NCBI GenBank assembly: GCA_029990175.1
Contig: JARKIP010000023.1
Coordinates: forward strand, 25,315,501-25,379,500
Direction: 5' to 3'
DNA from: Petunia secreta
Taxonomy: Eukaryota; Streptophyta; Magnoliopsida; Solanales; Solanaceae
Length of the DNA stretch: 64,000 bases
The notes beneath the pieces are model-generated. The model was not told the origin of the DNA, did not search any database, and was given only the letters and a program-made list of their open reading frames with translations. Shown here piece after piece: positions 34,185 to 45,500 of the stretch. The stretch's first letter is position 1. Each line of letters begins with the position of its first letter. The translations under genes and the position numbers were made by a program.

Positions 34185-34840
34185 TCTCTAATTATTATTA
34201 TTATTATTATTATTATTATTGTTCTACTTTTAATTTTTCTTTGTTTCATTAGTTATAATACTAATTCATCTAACATTTTTGCGAGGTACATCTCGGCGAA
34301 ACTCGTTGAATATGACGTTGTTGGAGAAGACAAGCCTTTAAAAAATTGTTATTGGGTTTCCCTATTGCTTTATTTGTTTCACCTTTATTAATATTTGGTA
34401 TACTAACGAATTTGTTTTACTTGCAAGGTATATTCGGATGAAGTTATGAAGTCCATGGCACATATTGAATATTGATTTATTTGCCGCTTATACAATCATT
34501 TGTATTCAAATTGTATATAATATAGTAGAAATTATTTTACTTGCTTTTCAGTTATTATTAAATTCCAGTTATTTAGTCCTGCCGGGAACCACACTTAGTG
34601 GAATCTGAGAGGTGCCTAACACCTTCCTCTTAGGTTATTTTGAACCCTTACTCAGAATTCTCGGTTCGAAGATCAGTATCGGACTTAACATTAAAATTGG
34701 CTAAAAACAAAGTAGGTGCCCTAATACGCCTAGTTAAAAAATATGTTAGGTGGCAACTTTAAATCTTTACCCTGTGAGTTCCAATAAGTCGAGCCTTGTT
34801 CCGAACTCTAACCTGGTTCGGGAAAAAATTGGCATCGACG
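32193..34840 (+). repeat. Element B 3' LTR, second part
   Basis: Resumes the B LTR after element C. From 32193 to about 33175 it can be aligned with the two pieces of the 5' LTR; after that no second copy exists in the window. It contains CT-rich text near 33205-33235 and a TTA/ATT microsatellite at 34084-34220. The end reads GGTTCGGGAAAAAATTGGCATCGACG, then TSD GTGAT (34841-34845). Together with 16813-16916 the full LTR is about 2.75 kb. Confidence 0.85.
34084..34220. repeat. (ATT)n microsatellite in the B 3' LTR
   Basis: A long, only slightly interrupted run of TTA/ATT triplets. A Leu/Tyr-rich frame that crosses it is a product of the repeat and not a gene. Confidence 0.97.
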
Positions 34841-34845
34841 GTGAT

Positions 34846-36196
34846 TAAAGTGATCATGAGTGTTTGAAACATCTTCGAGGCCAGGAGAAATTAAATAAAA
34901 GACAATGTTGTAGCCAATGCGCTATCAACGAAATTTGCCTTCGCGGCCACTCTCGCCTCGAGGCACATGGGATTCGAAAGCATCAAGTCGATGTATGAGG
35001 ATGATTCCAAGCTGAAAAGCGTCTGTGACGCAATTTTGAGTGGCCGAAGGATTGAGAAATATCAGTGGCACGATTGCTACCTCTTCAAGAATGGGAGGGT
35101 TTGTGCGCCTGTGTCATCGTGGAGAGAGCTTTTGGTTCAAGAAGCTCACTTCGGGGGCTTAATGGGACACTTTGGTGTCGATAAAACTCTTGGTATCTTA
35201 ACCGAGCAGTTTCACTGGCTCAAAATGCAAAGAGATGTGGAAAAGCTTTGCAATGCTTGTATAGATTGCAAGAAAGCTAAATCGAGGTACAACCCTCATG
35301 GTTTGTACACTCCATTGCCTGTACCTGATCGACCGTGGGTTGATATATCCATGGATTTTGTTATGGGGTTATCGAGGTTGGGGGTGGACATGATAGCATC
35401 TTTGTCGTAGTCGACCGTTTTTTCAAAATGGCTCACTTTATTCCTTGCAAGAAATGTGATGCACAACATGTATCTACTTTGTTTATTTCTAATGTGTTGA
35501 AATTGCATGGTGTGCCTCGTACTATTGTGAGTGATCGAGATTCTAAGTTCTTGAGTCATTTTTGGAAATGCTTGTGGGGTGCCCTTGGCACCAAATCACT
35601 ATTCTCGGCATCTGACCATCCTCAGACTGATAGACATACCGAGGTAGTCAACCGAACCTTGGGAGCTCTGCTTTGAGCTATGACTAAAGGTAAGGTCGGA
35701 AACTGGGCTGATCGTTTGCCTGCGATGAAATTTGCATTGAATGATTTGAATGGCTTCGTTCGAATGTGTGTATGGTTTTAACCCTTTGATTCCACTTGAT
35801 CTAACCCCATTGCCTCGAGATGCTGTTATTGATTTTGAAGGTACTCGCCGAGCTACTGATTTGCTCGAGCTACATGCCAAGGTGAAGAAAAATCATGAGG
35901 AAGCTTATGCCAAGGTGGCATCCAAGAAAAACAAGGGGCATTAGAAGTTGGAATTGAAGAAAGGAGATTGGGTTTGGGTCGAACCAAAGGAAAGAGAAGT
36001 TGGCTCCTCGAGGGAATGGTCCGTTTCAAGTGCTATGCAAGATCAATAACAATGCTTATGTGATTGACCTCCCAGGTGAGTATAAGGTGTCCAACACCTT
36101 TAATGTTGCTGACTTAGCTCTTTGTGTTGTAGGCCAAGCATCGGAGACTGAAGAAGGCTCGATTTCGATGATGAAATCTTCTCAAGAAAGGGAGGA
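34846..36196 (+). pseudogene. Element A end of RNase H and integrase
   Basis: Continues the pol of A after the nested insertion. The first residues (ECLKHLRGQEKLNKR, 34858-34905) complete the RNase H connection. A jump over the rest of RNase H suggests a deletion at about 34905. Integrase shows the zinc-binding H..H..C..C (EAHFGGLMGHFG to CNACIDCKKAKS, 35130-35280). The catalytic residues are D in DISMDFVMG (35341-35367), D in IVSDRDSKF (35525-35551) and E in TEVVNRTLG (35638-35664). The C-terminal GPF-type module (RGNGPFQVLCKINNNAY, 36010-36065) follows. Frames shift at about 35390, 35680, 35750 and 35995. The frame continues into the 3' LTR. Confidence 0.9.
36184..36196 (+). promoter_or_regulatory. 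Element A polypurine tract
   Basis: AAGAAAGGGAGGA lies directly against the TG of the 3' LTR and is the only long purine run at this place. It lies within the end of the pol frame. Confidence 0.85.
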
Positions 36197-36953
36197 TGAT
36201 GCAGCCCGAATCCGTGCTGATCAGATATTCAACTCATCGAGGCCAGTGACACGAAGCCAAGTCAAGCTCTTGCACGATGTGCACATTCAGCTGGCATGGT
36301 CGAAAGGAAGCGCTTGTTCGGATGCTGAGTGGCCGAGCACAAGATATGAATGCTATATCTGTAAGCTTAAGCCCGAAGAAGGAAGTGACCGAACACTCAA
36401 CCTTGACACCGAGCACTGATCGACCGAAGGGCTACAATTATGCCCGAGCCAAGTGAGCGTCCGATGTCAAATGTGTCGAGCTAAGAAACCGAACACCAAA
36501 GTCGAGAGAGCCGAGCACATGAATTACTTCGGCTTTGCGTGGCCTTGTCTCATTGGTCGCTTGTGACCGTATTTACTTAAGTACCCTTGGGGTTATCTAT
36601 ATAAACCCCTTAGCTTAGTTCATTTGATATCTAGTTGTTGGTGAATATTTGTTATAGCTGGTTCTATTGAGACTCCGATTAGAGCCGAACCCCGACGTGG
36701 GATTTATAAGAACTTGGGTCAATCGGTGTACCCGTTTGAAAAATTTCTTCTTTGATCATTCAATTTGCAAGAAGCATTAGTTCTCTTGAGGATTTTTTCT
36801 TAGCATTAGTTGTATCTTTTGTTTCTGGTTGTTTGGATCGAGACTAGTTCCTCGGATTCATTCTGACGAAGCTGAGATTCGTCTTGCCTATCTCATTACT
36901 GTTTTCCGCTGTTCTTTGGTTGCTAAGCTTCTTCTCTGAATTGACTTGCACCA
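36197..36953 (+). repeat. Element A 3' LTR (757 bp)
   Basis: Matches 116-860. The pol frame runs on into it for about 75 codons (RPVTRSQVKLLHDVHIQLAW near 36240-36300), so the U3 region is partly coding. It retains a TATA box (TCTATATAAAC, about 36596-36606) that the 5' LTR lacks. It ends TTGCACCA, followed by GACAT. Confidence 0.9.
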
Positions 36954-37185
36954 GACATATATCCCCATAATTACAGGATGTGAATAGAGCAGCAGCAATA
37001 TTGAGAAGATACGCGAAAAACCCCTCCAATCATTAGGGGACATAACGATGTACTAAGGAATTTGCATTTAATATGGCGCATGCGAAGAGGCAAGGAGGTG
37101 AGCATCAGTACCATCACACCTTTACGTATGCTATCACACTTCTTTCACTTCCTGATTACAGCACTCAGCAAGTGGAGGGACTGAC
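36954..37185. other. 3' flank of element A
   Basis: Begins with the second GACAT. No family recognised. The purine stretch AAGTGGAGGGA at about 37170-37180, just before an LTR-like segment, could be a PPT of a + strand element, but the match is weak. Confidence 0.45.
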
Positions 37186-37680
37186 TGTGTGGGAAAAAAT
37201 ACGCCACCTATTTTTACGGGGATACAAGTCCAGCTGGCGAGACTAGACTTATCCTACAAGTAACCAGGCACTGAGGATATATGCAGGCTCCTAGAGCCAA
37301 CGACCGTTTAGGCAGCTTGGTCACAGGGCGCAGGGCACACATCTCGCCGCATAGGGTTTACAGTCTTCTAGTTAGGGTTTAGTATACCACCGCCTTGAGT
37401 TGTAGGCCCAATGCCTTATTAGTATTTGTACTTTACCTTATTTAGGACTGGTATCACTACTATAAATACCCTTCCTCATATTGTATTGTACACAAGACAC
37501 AATTAGCCACCGAAGTCGGCTACTCTGAAAGAATAAAAATTATTTTGCTTTCTCTATTATTTCTTGCTTAATTACTTGTCTTTACTTTCATCATATTTAC
37601 TTAATTTTTTCATCGTAATTTACCGTATTGCTTGTAACCTCATTCATAATTAATTGTTTAACCTAGACGTAAAAAATTTA
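37186..37680 (+). repeat. LTR-like segment of an unidentified element
   Basis: Begins near TGTGTGGGAAAAAA. It has a clear TATA box (CTATAAATACCC, about 37459-37470) followed by a pyrimidine-rich putative transcript start and a T-rich stretch. It ends near GGCATAAACA. The layout is that of a plant LTR in + orientation. No second copy lies in the window, so the borders are uncertain. It abuts the truncated end of element E. Confidence 0.45.
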
Positions 37681-40229
37681 GGCATAAACAATTAGCTTTC
37701 AGCAATTCGATGAGAGCTCTTTTTGACTCGGGATCCAGCTCAGAGCCCACGAGCACTTTCCTTTCTTTGAATTCCTTTGACAAAGCAAAAGACTCAAACT
37801 CTTCGATTGTTGAATCCTCAGCCTTTTGCTTCCGAGGCTCTTGAATGAACACCGAGGTCTTCTTCATTTCCCTTTGAGAGTCTACTTCGAAAATGGAACT
37901 CTCCTTTTCATCAGACCCCGAGCCATTTAATTGCTATTTTGGTGGCCCAACCAGGGCGACTCTATTCTTCATCGCAACTGAATAGCACTCTCGAGCTATC
38001 TGTTGTTCACCTCGGATCGCACGAATTCGCATGGGGAAGGGAATTTGATGACTTGGTGCATACCAGATGGCACAGCTTCCATCTCATGAATCCAAGGCCT
38101 TCCGAGGAGCCATCACCTGAAAAACCATTTTCTTGCTAACTCTCTCGACAGTGGCAGTGAGAGTAATTACCCCCAGCGTCATCTCTGTGGAGTTGTTAAA
38201 TCTTGTTAATATGCTTGCTTTCGGGATAACTAGGTCCTTCAACCACATCTGCTTGACAGCTCCGTAATAGATAATATTTATAGAACTGCCAGGATCAATC
38301 AAGACTCGCTTGACATCCGAATCAGTGATCCTTAACATGATCACTAGAGCATTGTGATGGGGAAACATCATCTGATCACAAACTTCCTTATAAAAAACTA
38401 TCTCATTACCCGACCCATACACTTGAGTCCTTTTCTCCATGGTGATTGAAAGCTTTGCAAATTTCTTTGCAGCAACGAAGTTAACAACGTTCATTTCTGA
38501 TCCCCCCGTTATAACATTCACAACTCTTTTAGGAGATTGAGCCCTCGGTGGCTGTCCTCCTCCCCTATTCTTAGCAAAATTATGTTTCCCCTTGTCAGTG
38601 AGATACTCTACTAACAGACCCTTCTTGAGAAGATGGGCTACCTCGAGGCGTAGCGCTTTGCAGTCCTCGGTGGCATGTCCATAAGCCATATGAAATTCAC
38701 AATGCTGAGTTTGATCTCTTTTCCGGGGGGCGTTCTCATATCCCTCGGAAATCTGACGCCATGATACGTCATCCCCTTTATTGCATTTACCAACTCAGTG
38801 GTTAAAATGTTGAAGCTGTAATCAGGAATTCGGGGCAACTCTTTATCCTTAGACACCAGAGAAGGCCCTGAGGAACTCTTTTGGTTAGCATTCGTGCTGA
38901 TCTTTCCCCCAAGTCTTTGACTTACATGCTGCCCTCCGAGGCGCTGACTCACATGTTGTTTCTGTGAGTTATAAGGCTTGTAACGACCCTTTGAATTCCC
39001 TCGTGGTGCATTGCCACGTTGAGAGGACTTAGAGCGACCTCTATAAGAATTGTTGCGACCTGCCGCCCTCTATTCGGCCTGCTCGAGCCTAATTTTTGCA
39101 GTGCCCCTGTCATGCAATTCATCCCAAGTTTGGGCCTGCCACAGCTGGAGCTCTTTTTTCAATTCAGCAGCAGCCTCAGAGTTGCTAGCATTTTTATTTC
39201 TTTAAAAATCCATAACTGCTAAATTATCCTCCATTTTTGGCCGATCCATCCTCTCATCCGGAAAGCACTCTAGGAAATCTTTTAGTGGCTCGAGGTACCT
39301 TTGCTTAACCTCGAAGATATCCTCCCTTCATTTGAGGATTTTCTGAGCTCCAAACCTTGATGAACATATCAGTTAACTCTTTGAAATTTGAAATTGACTC
39401 GGAGGGGAGATGCAAGTACCAGCGCAATGCCCCTTTTTCAAGGGTATCCTCAAACTTTTTAAGGAAGAAGGGTTCCCTTTCCACCGGGTCAAATCATTGC
39501 TTTTGACCATGGCCATCTACTCAGTTATGTGGTCAACTGGGTGAGTTGTCCCATCATACTTCTTCAGGACTTGCAGCTTGAAGTGTTTGGAATAGGAGAA
39601 GGAGCAGCCTTATGCTTCAAGGGGTGTCGTCTGCATTTTTCAATGTCTAATACTCGCTAGGGCTTACTGACCCCGGGGACATTCTCGAGCCGTTTTTCAA
39701 ACTGGGCTTCGAATTCCTTTTTCCATTTCTGAAAGTCTGACGAGACGCTTGTTTCAGCACCAGTGGGGGCAGCCCTAAAGGGATGCGCGCTGATTGGGGC
39801 AGTCCTCGAGCCTGTAGATGCAGCCCCATTTGGAAGTCCCCCTATTGTTGCGCCCATAGGAACAATGTTTGGGATGCTTCCATTAGGAGCAACAGGTGGA
39901 ACCTCGGTGGAATTTGTTGAGCTCCTCCCATTTCCTGAGATAGCTTGCACGTAATTGCGAAATTGATCATTAAAAATTATTTGAGCAGCAAACTGCTCTT
40001 GAAGCTGTCGCAAACAAATTACCACATACATTTGAAACGGGTCGTTTGAACTCGACGAAGAGGGATCAGCCAGTGGTGGTGGAATAATCCCAGTTGGCAG
40101 AGTTAAGCTTGTTGGTGGATTCAAACCTGTCAGTGTGATTGGCATTCCACCACTTTGTAGAGTAACGCCAGTTGGTAGGTCTGGCGTTGGGGTTACAAGG
40201 CTATCATTATGATCAGTGTTATTATCCAT
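37658..40229 (-). pseudogene. Element E: gag-protease remnant of a Tat-like retrotransposon
   Basis: Read from right to left. The gag N-terminus starts at 40229 (MDNNTDHND), rich in Pro, Thr and Gly, with PTGxxLxxG repeats. A frameshifted capsid core spans about 39650-39000 (KGALRWYLHLPSESISNFKEL region). A second segment lies at 38952-38638. The Cys-His motif CEFHMAYGHATEDC is near 38640-38705. Protease has VLIDPGSSINIIYYG at about 38275-38320, where DPG replaces the usual DTG or DSG. The last readable part (37867-37690) is the linker before RT (KERKVLVGSELDPESKR). RT, RNase H and integrase are absent, so the copy is truncated at about 37685. At least four frame breaks are present. Confidence 0.82.
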
Positions 40230-40910
40230 TGGTAAGAATTAATTGGAACGATTTAAGCTTGAGACGCAACTTTGGAACAAACGTTATTGCTAGTTCCCCA
40301 CAGACTGCCCTTTGTTGGCCTAAGTTTGATTAGGACAGTCAATCAAATTTATTTTAGGTTAACAAGCAACTATTTGTATCAAATTTTTAATCAACAAAAA
40401 GAAGACAAGTAAAACTAGTGGAACAAGAATATGAACTTTTCTGGATTTATCTCTGAATGCCTTTTCATGATTAAAAATTGGCTGTATATAGTGTACAAAG
40501 ATACTAACGCAATAAGTGCACTTTTTGACCATTACTCCCATGTTGGGAAACAGTTACGAAATTCATTGCATTAAAGAATAACGGCTTCCCCGATGGCTGT
40601 ATCAAACACCTTGGGGAATCAAGCCTCTGTATGCCCGAGGCATGGACTTCATCAAGGCTTGTCGATGCATCTTGCCTTCGGGTTCTCTCCTCAAGGAGTT
40701 AACTCAACAGGCGTCCATTAATGCTTGCCTCGAGCCCTGTGCCCGAGGCACGGTTGATTTTTCACCCAATACAATTTTGTGAACATTATTTGAGATTGTT
40801 ATATGGCATTTGATATTCATTTATCATAATTATTATTAATTGTTTGTTTAATATGATAAAGTCCTTAATTAAGTTTTTACTCAAAAACGAACTTCAAAAA
40901 AATCATCACA
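40230..40910. other. Leader or LTR end of element E, then junction to element G
   Basis: On the - strand upstream of the E gag there is AT-rich text and a GC-richer block with repeated CCTCGGGC / CCCGAGGC motifs (40610-40760), as in some plant LTRs. No primer site can be named. The last ~60 bases before 40911 are the leader of the + strand ORF of element G. The exact junction is not visible. Confidence 0.4.
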
Positions 40911-41917
40911 ATGTCTCAAGCACAATCTTCCTCCGCCTCACCGGTAAAAAACTCATAAACTCAAACCCCTCTACCTCTACTCTGGCCAAAAGAATCACTA
41001 AGGCACGGCTAAAGGCTCAAAAGAAAGTGGGAAAGAAGATTCCCAAGAAAATGACTTCGAAACCATCTGCTCCGGCGACTGCATTGGCGGTTTCCGACAT
41101 GAAATCAGTTGAGGTAAGGCCTGATTCTACCCAAGCTAGTTCTACTATTTTAGAGTCTGTATTTAGCCGTGAGAAGCTTAGTACAAAAATCTTAGTAATG
41201 GGTATGAATAAAATTGTAAAAACGGTCGAGCCTGGTAGTATAACTGATAGGGGAATGTCCTGGAAGAACAAGTGAATGTTGCTGTAGAATATTTTGAACC
41301 TAGGATTAGATTTCATGTGCCTAGTGTTACTTACAAGATGGTAGAAGCTAATGTTGTTGAAAATATGTTGGATAGACTAAGAGAGGAGGACTCAATGGAA
41401 TCTCAAAAGGCCCCAGTCGACGAACCTACTTTGGAGGCTGCTCCTCTAGAGAAAGTACAGGTGGAGGCTGTTTTAAGTGGTCCAGTGGGTGAAGGACCTA
41501 GTTCTGCTGAAGCTGTAAAGGAACCTGGGAAAGAACCTGGTTTTTCCTCGGCTCCTGACTCAGTTGATGATGCAGAACTTAATTGGACTGACTCAGGGGA
41601 AAATAAAGAATAGGAGACACAGGTGGAAGATCCTGGTGATATGGTGTTGGAGAAAGTACCAAAGAGAAGTGCGAAAAGAAAATTTGGTGAAGAAGATGAA
41701 AAACTGATGGTGCAGGAAGAGGAAGAAGAAGTGGTGTTTGTGAGTGAAACCAAGCCTGTAAAGGAGAAGAAGAGGAAGTTGGTAAAAGGAGGGAAAGTTG
41801 TGTTTCAGAGAGGTCTGGTAGATGAGAGTGAAGACGAGGGCTCTCAGGCTGGGGATGAGGTTAAGAAGGTGCATGTTGTTCCTGCAGCTCCTAGAAGAGT
41901 GGAAACTAGGTCTGCTT
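40911..41917 (+). pseudogene. Element G 3' ORF (Sirevirus extra ORF), N-terminal half
   Basis: Starts MSQAQSSSAS, as the ORF of F starts MSQAQSSSAA. It continues with a basic segment (ARLKAQKKVGKKIPKK), SVEVRPDSTQASST and the MLDRLREEDSMESQKAPVDEP segment. Next come GPVGEGPSSAEA, LNWTDSGENK, the acidic EEEEEVVFVSETKP segment and APRRVETRSA, all shared with F. Frames break near 40955 and 41273, and a stop lies near 41611. It stops at RSA, where F continues for another ~500 residues. Function is unknown. Confidence 0.8.
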
Positions 41918-42384
41918 TCCTTATTCCTTCCCTTGTCCTTAATTGATGCACATTTAAGACAATTAACTTTTGGTTGGTACTTAATTGTGGTATGTGTTTG
42001 TATGCTCTGAATAATTGATTTTAAAATGCTTGTGTCGATTAATTACTTGTTTCTTATATGGTATTTATGGTTCTGGTTGGGCCCTTCGATTACTTGCCAT
42101 GTGCTTAGTTGACTTGCTGCCACTACAAGAAATAAGACCTTTAACGTCCACTTTTTAATGAAGAGATCTAAATCCAGTCGTTATAAGTATAGTTTTAGTG
42201 TCAAAACTTTTTTCCTGACGTTAAAAGTTATTTTCAGTTTAATATTAAGGAGGGAATATTATCCAACCCTTTAAAAAGACATAAAACCCCACCGTTAAGA
42301 CTAAATTATTTAATAAAAAGAAGGACACTAGTTTTTCCCTCCTTTCTCTCAAATCTCAACCCACCATCCTCCCAAAAAGGAAAA

Positions 42385-42532
42385 ACCCGTCTACTGTGAT
42401 AAATAATAAACAACGAGCAGTTACAAGGCATAGAAGAACTCAACGAAGAATCGCTCCTCTCTATGACTGATTTGGACGAAGAAGGTGTGCTTCCATCTGT
42501 TCTCCGTGAGATCTCTCTCATGCTAGAAGGTA
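42385..42532 (+). other. Exon-like open stretch inside element H
   Basis: About 40 codons are open after a stop (EELNEESLLSMTDLDEEG and following). The stretch ends at GAAG/GTATATCT, a good splice donor. The acidic, helical composition looks like a real exon, but I recognise no family. It could be a captured host exon or part of a non-coding transcript of H. Confidence 0.35.
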
Positions 42533-42539
42533 TATCTCA

Positions 42540-45500
42540 TGTTTCTATTCTCTGCCTCGGGTTTCTGTTGTTATGCTCTTAAATCACCTTGAAATTTTAC
42601 AATTTCTGCCAGACTATTCATTCTCTTTCAACTATATTTTCTTTTTCTTAGGTTTTCGAATAATTTTTTAAACTTCAATATTTGTTTATTTTGTTTCTTT
42701 CATTATAGGTAAGTAATCATGTACTCTGAATCCTTTAAAATTAGATTTAATTTTCTCTTCTGAAAAGGTTGTTCTGTGTTACTATGTCTTTAGCATAATA
42801 TTAAATTGGCTCTTGTTGCTTAGAAATTTGTTAATCGTACTATGTTGACATGATTAGGTATGTAGATTGTGTTAGTTTGCTACTGAATTAAGATTTATAA
42901 TTTGATTATTATTGGTTATCTTTCAATATGGGTTACCTAGTTATCTTCTGTAGCGTATATTTTTCCTTTCTAGAGATCATTGATTGAATATGATTAAAAA
43001 GTGTTTTTTTTCATTTTAAGTTACTATTCTACAGGCCTCTTAAGGTTTTTTTGTTTTCTTTGAATAGTTCCTTTTAATTTAGAACTAGTTAGATATACTG
43101 GAAATACCTTCTCTTTGTTCCTTGTTGATCCATAATTGCTCATTATTCCACGAGTATTATACTCGTTCAGGAACCTAAAGACGAAACATTAATTAGGAGA
43201 CTATTAGAAGATAATATTTTATACTTTTTCTATACTTTCCAACTGTTCAAATACTCTGTCACTGGCGGTGCACAAAGGCAGGGTTAGTTCCTTACTCAGC
43301 GGAGAACCTGCGGTGTTCACAAGGTTCTTGCAATTTGCATACAAGCTGAATCTCATCATGCAATTTGTAACAGTCCAGTGCCTCTGAATTGCCCTTTTTG
43401 AGAAGCTCATTAAGGCTTAATGTGTGAGGAGACAGAAAAAAATGTACCGTTCTTATATTGGAACACTAAAACTGGTGTGGTGAGCATAATATTACAAATT
43501 TGAAGAAACTCTCCAATCAGTAAAGAATTCCGTGTAGGACGTCAATTACTCAATTAAAGGCTTCAAGAAAATATCCTATTCTGTCCATTCTGGTAATTAA
43601 CCATGTCCTATTTCAAGTATTGATAACTTTTATTTGTTATGTGCACAATTTTTATTCGTGCTAGTATGACCAAGCTGCTATATTAGTCCAGATGCTATTT
43701 GCCACGTTTTTATATGTATGTAAGTCTGCTAAATTGGATATGGTAAAATATATGATTTTGGATGCAAACACAACCAGTAGCCTGTAATGCAATGGTAACT
43801 TTTAGTATGTCAAAATAAAATATTCATTATCAAACTTGTGAGGTTATATTCTGTAGCATTAATTGTTTATTACTTTCCTTTATGAAATAAAGGATTTGGT
43901 GCATACTGAAGGCTGACCTGATGTTGGAGCTTCAACGAAGAGGTGAAGAGTACCTTGTACAATTAAGTTTGTAAACTGGAGCTTTTTGACAACTTTGCTT
44001 TAAGCAAATAAGGGAAATCTAATGGTAAGTTTGTGTTGACGTGTTTTCTTGATATTTATTCCATAGATTGCTACGCCACTTCTTTGTTTTGTCCATTTTT
44101 TACTTTATTAAGAGGATCTTATTAGTAATTCTCTCGCCTACAGGGAGCAGTCTACAAAATGTGCATTGTATCATCTAATTTAATTTGTTTGTCAGTATCA
44201 ATTTATCATTCTTCTAATTCCATGTCTGCTAAATCTATTTAATAATTTCAGTTTGTGCATTTCTTATCTTTAAGAGACACGTCTGAGATTTTCTGTCCGT
44301 TGTATTTATCATTTATCTTGCAAATAGTTCGTATATTAGTTTGCTTATCAAGTGCTAGATTGGGCAATCCTGTGCTATATTTAATTCCAAACATATAGGC
44401 AAAAGTAAATGCAAGGAAAAATGAAGATAAAATCATTTAGGTTTGACTATTCTAGTTAGCATCTTCCTGTGTCAATGATGTGGAACATTACATAAATAAA
44501 TTTTTACTTGTTTTTTTCCTTATACAACTTTTAATCGTTAAAGCTAAACTTTTCTAGCTTTATTTACCTTTTGTATATGTTAATATTTTCCCTTAAGGTT
44601 GTATAAGCACGCTCTCTGTGTATGTTATTGTATCAGTTATCACTCCAGTTCAGCTGGAGTTTGAGAACTGAAGGAGACAGTTCAATGTGGAGCTGCCTTC
44701 TCTATTCTCACTCCAATTCAGCATTGTACACGTACTTGAATGTCGGCTAAGTCATCTCTATTAGTTTTCAAATTGGATTTGCTCTGAAGGTTCTAATAGG
44801 CAGTTACTATCGGCTAATTGATGTACCGATGAGTAACTGCATTAACAGTTTAATACGAAAAAATTTCATCATGACACAGTTTAATTCCTTTTCTGTCAAT
44901 TGTCACCTTGCCCGCATGTATAATTTTGAAAACTGAGTGAATATTGGAGATGGATTTGTGGAGGTAAAACCATTCTGGCTACTTGAAGTTGTAGTTTTAA
45001 GCTCTTTTCATGCTACTTATGCTGTAAAGTTTAATCATGTGTTTTGAAGAAATACTTTTAGAAGATGCCTGATAAGTTTCTATATGGAAAAAGATTCGCT
45101 AATTTCCTCTCTTATGAATTTGGAACATTGCTTATATATCTGACTTCAATTGCTGTTCGTTTTTGTGTGACATACCTGTAAGTTCATTGACCATCACTTT
45201 TGGTAATGCTATGGCTTAAGTTCCATTTACTCATGTTGATGATTGCATCTGCTCTTATTTGTCTGAAGGGTAAAGCGTGTAAGATTTAGTTACTGGATGT
45301 AGCTTGTGCTTCTTTTTTATACTATGGAGGATATTGAAGCTAGTGGAAAAGTGCATGTCCATTATGCTCTTGTTTTTGTTAGGGATTGTACTTCAGTAAG
45401 AACAAAGGTAAATACGGTGGTCCAAAAATCAAATGCAAAGGCATGGTTGATGTTACAATTTGATCCTTTTTTAACTTTACAATCTTAACATTTTAATGTA

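Larger units (their letters stand above)
4880..34840 (+). mobile_element. Element B: Tat-like Ty3/gypsy derivative without coding region, split by D and C
   Basis: Termini TGTTGACACC and CATCGACG form an imperfect inverted repeat (TGTTGA/TCGACG), and the 5 bp TSD GTGAT flanks the element. The same TGTTGACACC start recurs at 16813 right after a purine tract, which marks the 3' LTR and a + orientation. With D (5361-14406) and C (16917-32192) removed, B is about 5.6 kb: a truncated 5' LTR, 1.8 kb of 3' non-coding DNA with a tandem array, the PPT and a ~2.7 kb 3' LTR. No primer site, gag or pol remains. The PPT GGGCAAAGAGGGGCAGC and the 3' array resemble Tat/Ogre elements. Confidence 0.88.
116..36953 (+). 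mobile_element. Element A: Ty3/gypsy LTR retrotransposon, host of the whole nest
   Basis: Two related LTRs (116-860 and 36197-36953) both start TGATGCAGCC and end TTGCACCA. They are flanked by the 5 bp duplication GACAT at 111-115 and 36954-36958. A degraded tRNA-iMet-like primer site follows the 5' LTR and a purine tract abuts the 3' LTR, so the element reads on the + strand. Gag, protease and RT lie left of the nested insertion, and the end of RNase H plus integrase lie right of it (34846 onward). RT precedes integrase, as in Ty3/gypsy. Without the insertion the element would be about 6.9 kb. Many stops and frameshifts show it is dead. I could not see a chromodomain, so I leave the lineage open. 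Confidence 0.92.

Noticed and set aside
33980..34252. Leu/Tyr-rich open frame
   Set aside because: It is the translation of the ATT microsatellite in the B 3' LTR; no gene signals are present.
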